Origin: Protopterus annectens
Lineage: Eukaryota > Chordata > Ceratodontiformes > Protopteridae
Assembly (NCBI RefSeq): GCF_019279795.1
Contig: NC_056749.1
Coordinates: 578,357,665 to 578,421,664 of the forward strand
DNA: 64,000 bases
Reading direction: 5' to 3'
Shown: in pieces, positions 58,400-64,000 of the stretch
Layout: each line of letters begins with the position of its first letter
How positions within the stretch are numbered: position 1 is the stretch's first letter
The notes under the pieces: model-generated
The model's database searches: none
What the model was told of the DNA's origin: nothing
What the model saw: the letters and a program-made list of their open reading frames with translations, nothing else
Program-made: the position numbers and the translations under genes

Positions 58400-61300
58400 A
58401 GATAACATTAGTGGCCTTTGTTTCCCATGTCAGTGAATGACTTGCTTCCTGTTATGGATAGTGAATGTAGACTGGTTAGGGATGAATGCATTTGTGCAAC
58501 TGGCACAAATTGGAAAACTGTTGTTGCATACAGTACTGATTGGGCTGATGAGATAAATAATATTGGGCAAAGTGCAAATAGAACACATTTAAGAAAGGGA
58601 GCACCCTTTGTTAGTATTAGTATTAGCTGTGATACTACATATGACAACACTGGAATTCAGGAAGCAAGTATACAGCAATCTCGGGATTCAGACCATGAAG
58701 AAAAAAAGAAGGAAAGGGAGAGGTTCACAATCAATAACCAAAAAGAAAAGAAATTTATTAATGTCTATAACGCAAAGAGAGTATATACTAAGGAAATGGA
58801 CACTGTTTTATTATGAAGTACACAGCTTAATGGGATCGGTAACATTGTTCAAAACATTCAGTCTACAGAAACTGGCATCATTTTTCCAGAAGAGAAAGTA
58901 GAAAAAGAGGCAAGTGGGAGGATGAAAGGAAGAAATCTAAATTGACTAGTAAGGATTAAAGAACATAAAATAAAAGAGATAGGCAGAAGGTAACAACATG
59001 GCTCAGGCTGTGGACGTACAGCTAGATGAGAACTGTATGTTTGCAAATGATGTTAAGTGGTGAAAACAATGATATTAGTAATAGTAACCATTTGGTAACC
59101 ATGTAGGCACACTGGACAGGTAGTGTGTTTTCAAGGGTGACCAGGGAGTAACGTCTGGTAAAGTGAGTTGCTCAAGGTCACAAAGTATGCAAATGAGGGT
59201 TAAGGGGCTCAAACCCTGCACCACAGGATCTACAGTTCAGAGCCCCAACACTCTGCACCAGCTGCCTGACTAATGAGACTAATGGTGATAAAAATCATTG
59301 TTTTGTAACAATTGAAAGAGCAGACATTACTGAATTAGAAGTGGAAGATTCTTCAGATCTGATCCAAAATGATATATTAGTAAGCATTATTCAATTATTA
59401 AAGGAACTGAAACTCTCATTTACAGATATAATAATGAAGATTGAACAGTGTTATTTTTGCCAAAAGAAAAATACAGGCTGTGAGTAGGGCCTTAGAATGC
59501 TTAAACGTAAGAAAGTATGGAGCTGTTTTTATTCACATTGGTTCAAGTGGGCTCATCTTGAAGGGCTTACTGACTGTCAATATGGAACTTAAAGCTCTCT
59601 TAGCTTAACTTGTATAGATGGTAAAATGTACTTTTCACAAATCACATATAGAAAAGAGAGTCAAGTCAGAGTGAATAAAAAGATTTTTGGGAAGACACCT
59701 ACATGAAAAAATTGCCCATTTTAAAAGTGGGAATGTGTATAGCATCCAGCCTAATTTGGGGCACTGATGTATTTAGACAAGGTGAAGTCTGCTTGTCAAG
59801 ACAAGGCAAGAGAATTTTTCAACAAACACACAACAGTATTTGATTAATACAAGACAGACTTTTTGTCAGTTCAGAAATTTAACAGTTATAGCAAAATTGA
59901 TTTATCTTTGCTAGGAACATTAGTAATAAAGTTTTTAATGGAAACATTACTACATTCATGTAAGTAACGTTACTGTCGTTTGTAAAACAATGTTAAAGAA
60001 CAATGATTGGAAACTAATTCTGTCAGGGTATAAATATTTTTTTTTTCTGTAACAGACATTCCAACAAAAAAACTCAGATGGAGATGTTATAACAGGGATT
60101 AAAAATGTTATAAGACCTGTAATCATTAAACTTTTGATAACACCAATTCTATAGATTATGCATGTGTGACAATAAGTACATTCTTAGAACAGATTACAAT
60201 TGTTAGAGTGTATATACCACCAAAGTCGAGTGCTGGTGACGTAGTGGAATTCATATATTTTTTGCATGAAACACATGAGGGGGAAATACTAGTAGGTTGT
60301 GTTTATACTAACAGGGGAAATTTGGCAGGTGCGTCAGGGAACTTCCACTTCTTGTTTTGATAGGGTTTTTTTTTTTACTTTAAAGTAATCACCAAAATAC
60401 AAAAAAATGCAAATTTAACTTAGATGAAGAAATTTACAGGCTTGTCATGTGACTACTATAATAGAAAGGACTGAAGTGCACGTCTCCAGATTCCAGATAT
60501 TGCAGGAAGTATGAATGCACTATAAAGTTTTTAAAGGAAGTACATGTCATGGCTAACACTGTATAAAATATTACGAACTTTGACAAAGTGCTGTGAGATT
60601 ATTGTTCTCGACTGCAAGATTTTATATTATTGGGGCTTTGGTGACAGGATTAAGTGTTAGACATCATAAAGCCTTCTGCCTGCTTCATGAAGAGAGAGAC
60701 TTAATAAAGACAGCTTGAAAAATCAATGTATTCACGGAGATTCTTTGAAGTATAATAAGTAATGGTTTAAGAAAAGATTGCTGTACAAAGAAGCCAAAGA
60801 ATTGTCAGATCAAGCTTTGTCAATGAATGTCTATAAGTAATCTGGAAAGCCTTTATAGTCAGCTAGAAAATATAGCAGCACAGTCAGAGGAGTTTTAATA
60901 TAATTATGAAAATATTGCATAGGTTCCAAATACATGACATAAAGATGCTAGTATCTATTTAGTTAACCAGTTAGAAAAGGAATGCATATACTAAACTTTG
61001 AAGAGTGTACTTCTATTGTATGTTTCTATTCTGACCTCTTAGCATCAGTTGGCTGACTGAGCAGCCAGGACTAGATACGTAGGCATGTCAGTATTGATCC
61101 TTTATTGGATAACAGGTATGTTCTAGGACTCGAATATTTGGACTGTTTAACATGGTGGACAGTGTGCTTTTTCAGAGTTCTATTTCTAAGAGTAACCATG
61201 CACTACAACTATACACAAATCATTACTTTCAGAATGTATTACAACATGTATCTGAAACAAGTCTGTTACTACAGCACAAGCTTACTGGTAGGTGGACCAT

Positions 61301-61620
61301 TGCATAAAAGTTATGGATCATCAGCTGAATAGGATAAATCATACATCAAGATCACTGCTTGAGAAAGTAATGGTGAGAGCGAAATCTCAGATAAGTAGTG
61401 TTGTTAGAACTGACTAGAAAGAATACTTCAATATGGTCAATCTGGCTCTGGGTGGTAGATGCAGCTTAATTAAAGTACTTAAACGTTAGAATTAAATTCC
61501 AGATCATTGTGCGGATGTTTTGGAATATCTCTTATTACTTGGACTCCTTTAAAAATTAGATATCGCTAAACTCTTGATAATGCATGCCAAGATCTACCCC
61601 ATGGCTTGACATTTCCGCTG
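58400..61620 (+). pseudogene. Highly decayed LINE, ORF1 esterase to ORF2
   Basis: A tentative call from scattered motifs in the right order on one strand: YGAVFIHIGSSGLI near 59520-59565 (compare the HIGTND block of esterase-type ORF1), then ITIVRVYIPPKSS and HETHEGEILVGCV near 60195-60300 (compare VYRPPSS...E-L-VGDFN of LINE endonucleases), and SRSLLEKVMVRAKSQ near 61345-61390 (compare the spacer between endonuclease and RT). No RT catalytic box was found. Stops are everywhere. A 132-codon frame at 58418-58816 may be an ORF1 start but has no clear motif. Confidence 0.35.
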
Positions 61621-61934
61621 CTTCTGACTATACACTAGTCGGCATAGGCTTTATTAACTTAGCTTGTATTATGTTTGTGGTTATAATTTCACAAGGCAAA
61701 AATTACTTTAACTTATAGCAGTTCCTGATATGTTTAGTGTACACAAAATTTGTCTTCCTACCTTGCATACCATGTAGGCATACAATCTGCAGCCTAGTGT
61801 ACTTTATATTCCCTGCATACTCCCAGGAATATATATGCCTGCATGTATTTTCCTGAGTCATTGCCCACCCTCTTCCTTACATGTTTGTACCTGTCTCATT
61901 TGTGACATGAAATTTTACTTAGTAATATGCCTTA
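61621..61934. other. Unassigned DNA
   Basis: No feature recognised. Confidence 0.4.
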
Positions 61935-62055
61935 TAGGTTCATAGGTTCATAGGTTCATACTAGGCTATCTGCTCTGTGGCAATTATAAGCCTAGCCCGA
62001 TTCTGTATGGCTTACGCCACCCCTTGATTTGAGTATACTGTTCCCTTTTTAAGGT

Positions 62056-63162
62056 TTAGTTTACTGTGCCTCTGTCTAATAGTGACACGGGAGTAATCCC
62101 TGGGACAAACCTACGATCCCCCATCCACTTATCGAGATTCTTCTTGAAGAGATTCAGTGAGGTGCTCTGCCTCACATGAACTGGAATTCTATTCCAGAGC
62201 GAAGGGAGCCTCTGGGTTATGAACCTGTCCCTCCAGCAAGTTCTATTTATTTCTGTGCTGAGGTTCAAGTCCCTTGAGCGTGTGGCTCTAAGGGATTTAG
62301 ATTTACTGAGGTGGAGCATGTCCATTAATTCTGGATTTGACATAGCTTTGTATGTCAGGCATAGATCGCCTCGAAGTAGGTGGTATGCAACTGAGTAGAG
62401 CTGGAGGTTTTTTAACCGAGCAGCATATGGCATCTGTTTGAGACCCTTGATCCTCTTGGTGAGATACTTTTGGGGTCTTTCTAATTGCTGCAGGTGTCGG
62501 GTAAGGTAAATCCCAAAAGGGGCATTGTATTCTATGATGGGCCTGATGAGGGATGAATAAAGGGGCACGATTACCTCTCTTGATCTAGATGTGAAACCCT
62601 TAGTGATGAGGTGGGCTATGTAGAAGGTCTTTCTAACCACTTTGGCAATGTGGTTTTCAAAGGAGAGATTGCTATCAACTTGGGTCCCCAGGTCCCTAAT
62701 AACTTTCTCTGTACTTAATGGGTTTACGCCTATGTGGTAATTTGTGGGCACATTGTTTTTGCCAAAGGGTATGACTATACATTTTTTGGCATTTAGCTTT
62801 AAACCATGGTGCTGGCACCAGTTATCTGTCTCTGTGAGACCTTTTTGAAGGATGTTTGTGTCAGCTGGAGAGTTGATTATGGCACCCAGTTTGCAGTCAT
62901 CTGCGAACTTGGTGAGCCATAGTCCTCCCACGTTTGCCTGTACCTCGAAAAAGTATATACCGAACAAGAGTGGTCCCAGGACAGAACCCTGTGGGACGCC
63001 ACATGTGACCGGTTTCGAGTCTGACATGGCTCCAGCAACTCTCACTCTATGGGTTCTGTCTTTGAGCCAGTTTGCGACCCATCTTGTGACATAGGGGTTT
63101 ATATTTAAGCTGGATAGCTTATCTATGATGCCAGTGGGGTATTGTGTCAAATGCCTTTGCAA
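62056..63162 (-). pseudogene. CR1-type RT, palm to C-terminus (copy E)
   Basis: The 368-codon frame contains CGVPQGSVLGPLLFGIYF, an intact FADDCKLGAI (62893-62907 region), the thumb and C-terminal region with HLLRGDLCLTYKAMSNPEL, SLWNRIPVHVRQSTSLNLF and a final GTVN. All RT motifs in this part are intact. Its apparent start is false: it is joined to the upstream frame 63119-64000 by a 2-bp deletion in the IPHSGI coding (near 63135). The enzyme would copy LINE RNA at a nicked target. Confidence 0.9.
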
Positions 63163-64000
63163 GGTCCAGATAGGCTGTGTGGACTACCTTCCCTTCATCT
63201 ATGGCTTTGGTGACTGTTTCAAAGAAGTCAACCAGGTTCAAAAGGCAGGATCTGCCCTTGACAAAACCGAACTGGGTAGGATCTAGTGTCTGTAGGTCCC
63301 CAATGTCTTTGTTTATGAGCTCCATGATGATCCTCACCATAGCCTTGCAGACTAAGCTAGTCAGGCTTATGGGGCAATAGTTTCCAGGGTCCATAGAGGC
63401 TCCACCTTTGTGGAGTGGGACCACTGTTGCTGTACGCCATTCTGTGGGCACATATCCTGTAGTGAGGCTGAGACTGTATAGCTGTTTTATTTGAGGGATT
63501 AGTTCCTCTTGTAGTTCATGTAGGATGCAACCTGGGACACCATCTGGTCCCATGGAAGCAGTGTTTTTTGCTTTGGAGAGGGCAGCCTTCACCTGAGCAT
63601 CTGAGATGTTTGGGAGGCAGCCCTCTGCCGGAATAGATACTTGCTCTTTTGGGGGGGGGGTGGAGAAGTTTGCACTGAACCTGTCTGCCAGGATATTGGC
63701 GATGTCTGTGGGTTCAGTGTATTTTTTGTCGTTTAGAATCAACTCAGAACAAGTCTGGGAGTTGCATCCCAGGTTTCTAACATAACTGAAAAAAGCCTTA
63801 TGATTGTCTTTGGTGTCCTGTGCAATTTTTCTCTCAAAGCTGGCCTTGGAGGATTTTATGAGAGATCGTAATTTTTTGCTAGTACTGATCAGAGATGCCT
63901 TCCCTATTAGGGATTTTGCTCTATCATGTAGTAGCTTCCTCCTTCTGTTGTACAGTTTATTTATGGCAGGGGTCCACCAGACTGGACGCCTGCCTTTGGA
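63119..64000 (-). pseudogene. CR1-type spacer and RT fingers (copy E), open to window edge
   Basis: This frame stays open from the right edge to the 2-bp deletion. It reads PVWWTPAINKLYNRRRKLL, DTKDNHKAFFSYVRNL, then SMGPDGVPGCILHEL, YVPTEWRTATVVPLHKGG and AYLDLAKAFDTIPH. No stop occurs within about 290 codons. The endonuclease should lie beyond the window. Except for the small deletion, the visible part looks functional. Confidence 0.85.

Larger units (their letters stand above)
61935..64000 (-). mobile_element. CR1-type LINE copy E, least damaged, runs off the edge
   Basis: The 3' end lies at the left with three 8-bp tail units (ataggttcataggttcatag, 61936-61970). From there the minus strand is readable to the window edge with a single frameshift. 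The 5' part lies outside the window. It is the reference copy for the family. Confidence 0.9.

Noticed and set aside
58418-58816. A 132-codon frame as a host gene
   Set aside because: It has no recognisable domain, no clear splice context and unremarkable composition. I can only suggest that it might be part of an old LINE ORF1.
1-64000. Endogenous retrovirus or LTR retrotransposon
   Set aside because: I found no gag, protease, integrase or envelope wording and no pair of direct LTRs. The arms at 4.2 and 6.5 kb are inverted and belong to a Penelope-like element.

Overview
The window looks like a gene-free, repeat-dense stretch of a non-mammalian vertebrate genome of fish or amphibian type. 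The basis is the mix seen together: Penelope-like elements with GIY-YIG nuclease domains, a DIRS-type tyrosine recombinase remnant, RTE-, CR1- and L1/Tx1-type LINEs, tRNA-headed SINEs, and many long CA and TA microsatellites in an AT-rich background. The species cannot be fixed from the sequence alone. I see no convincing host exon, no true tRNA or rRNA gene, no CRISPR array and no bacterial-type operon. Almost every readable protein belongs to a mobile element, and nearly all are broken.

Layout. 0-4 kb: small LINE tails, a LINE endonuclease fragment, a CA repeat and a tRNA-headed SINE with a clean 14-bp target duplication. 4.1-7.2 kb: a complete Penelope-like insertion with an 18-bp target duplication and two 650-bp inverted arms. 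7.4-13 kb: an RTE 3' end with a 13-bp target duplication, microsatellites and unassigned DNA. 13.2-16.6 kb: one CR1-type LINE nested inside another. 16.6-20.4 kb: a decayed L1/Tx1-type LINE. 20.9-23.7 kb: a decayed, near full-length RTE LINE. 24.6-32.5 kb: two diverged direct copies of a roughly 2.4-kb sequence of unknown nature, separated by a DIRS-type remnant that carries its own inverted duplication. 33.4-38.3 kb: TA-rich DNA, then a LINE (called X here) interrupted by a CR1-type LINE. 41.7-44.3 kb: CA repeats, a foldback element, an RTE 3' end with a 14-bp target duplication and an L2-like tail. 45.3-49.9 kb: the most complete CR1-type LINE, with an esterase-type ORF1, endonuclease and reverse transcriptase, followed by a SINE that ends in the same LINE tail. 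52.4-54.4 kb: a second Penelope-like insertion made of two copies in opposite orientation with a 16-bp target duplication. 54.9-55.5 kb: a young inverted duplication holding a CA and a TG repeat. 57-57.6 kb: a cluster of palindromes. 58.4-61.6 kb: a very decayed LINE. 61.9-64 kb: the youngest CR1-type LINE copy, running off the right edge.

How the parts relate. The CR1-type LINE (copies A to E; 3' tail of repeated cctatgaa) appears to have lent its tail to the SINE near 50.0 kb. The RTE LINE appears to have lent its tail to the SINE near 3.5 kb. The two Penelope-like insertions share an unusual architecture: inverted arms, target duplications of 16-18 bp, and a short unmatched tail on one side only. 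I did not find a new host defence or metabolic system. The most unusual material is the Penelope architecture, the duplicated unknown sequence at 24.6-32.5 kb, and a recurring G-run/C-run core found in about six places.
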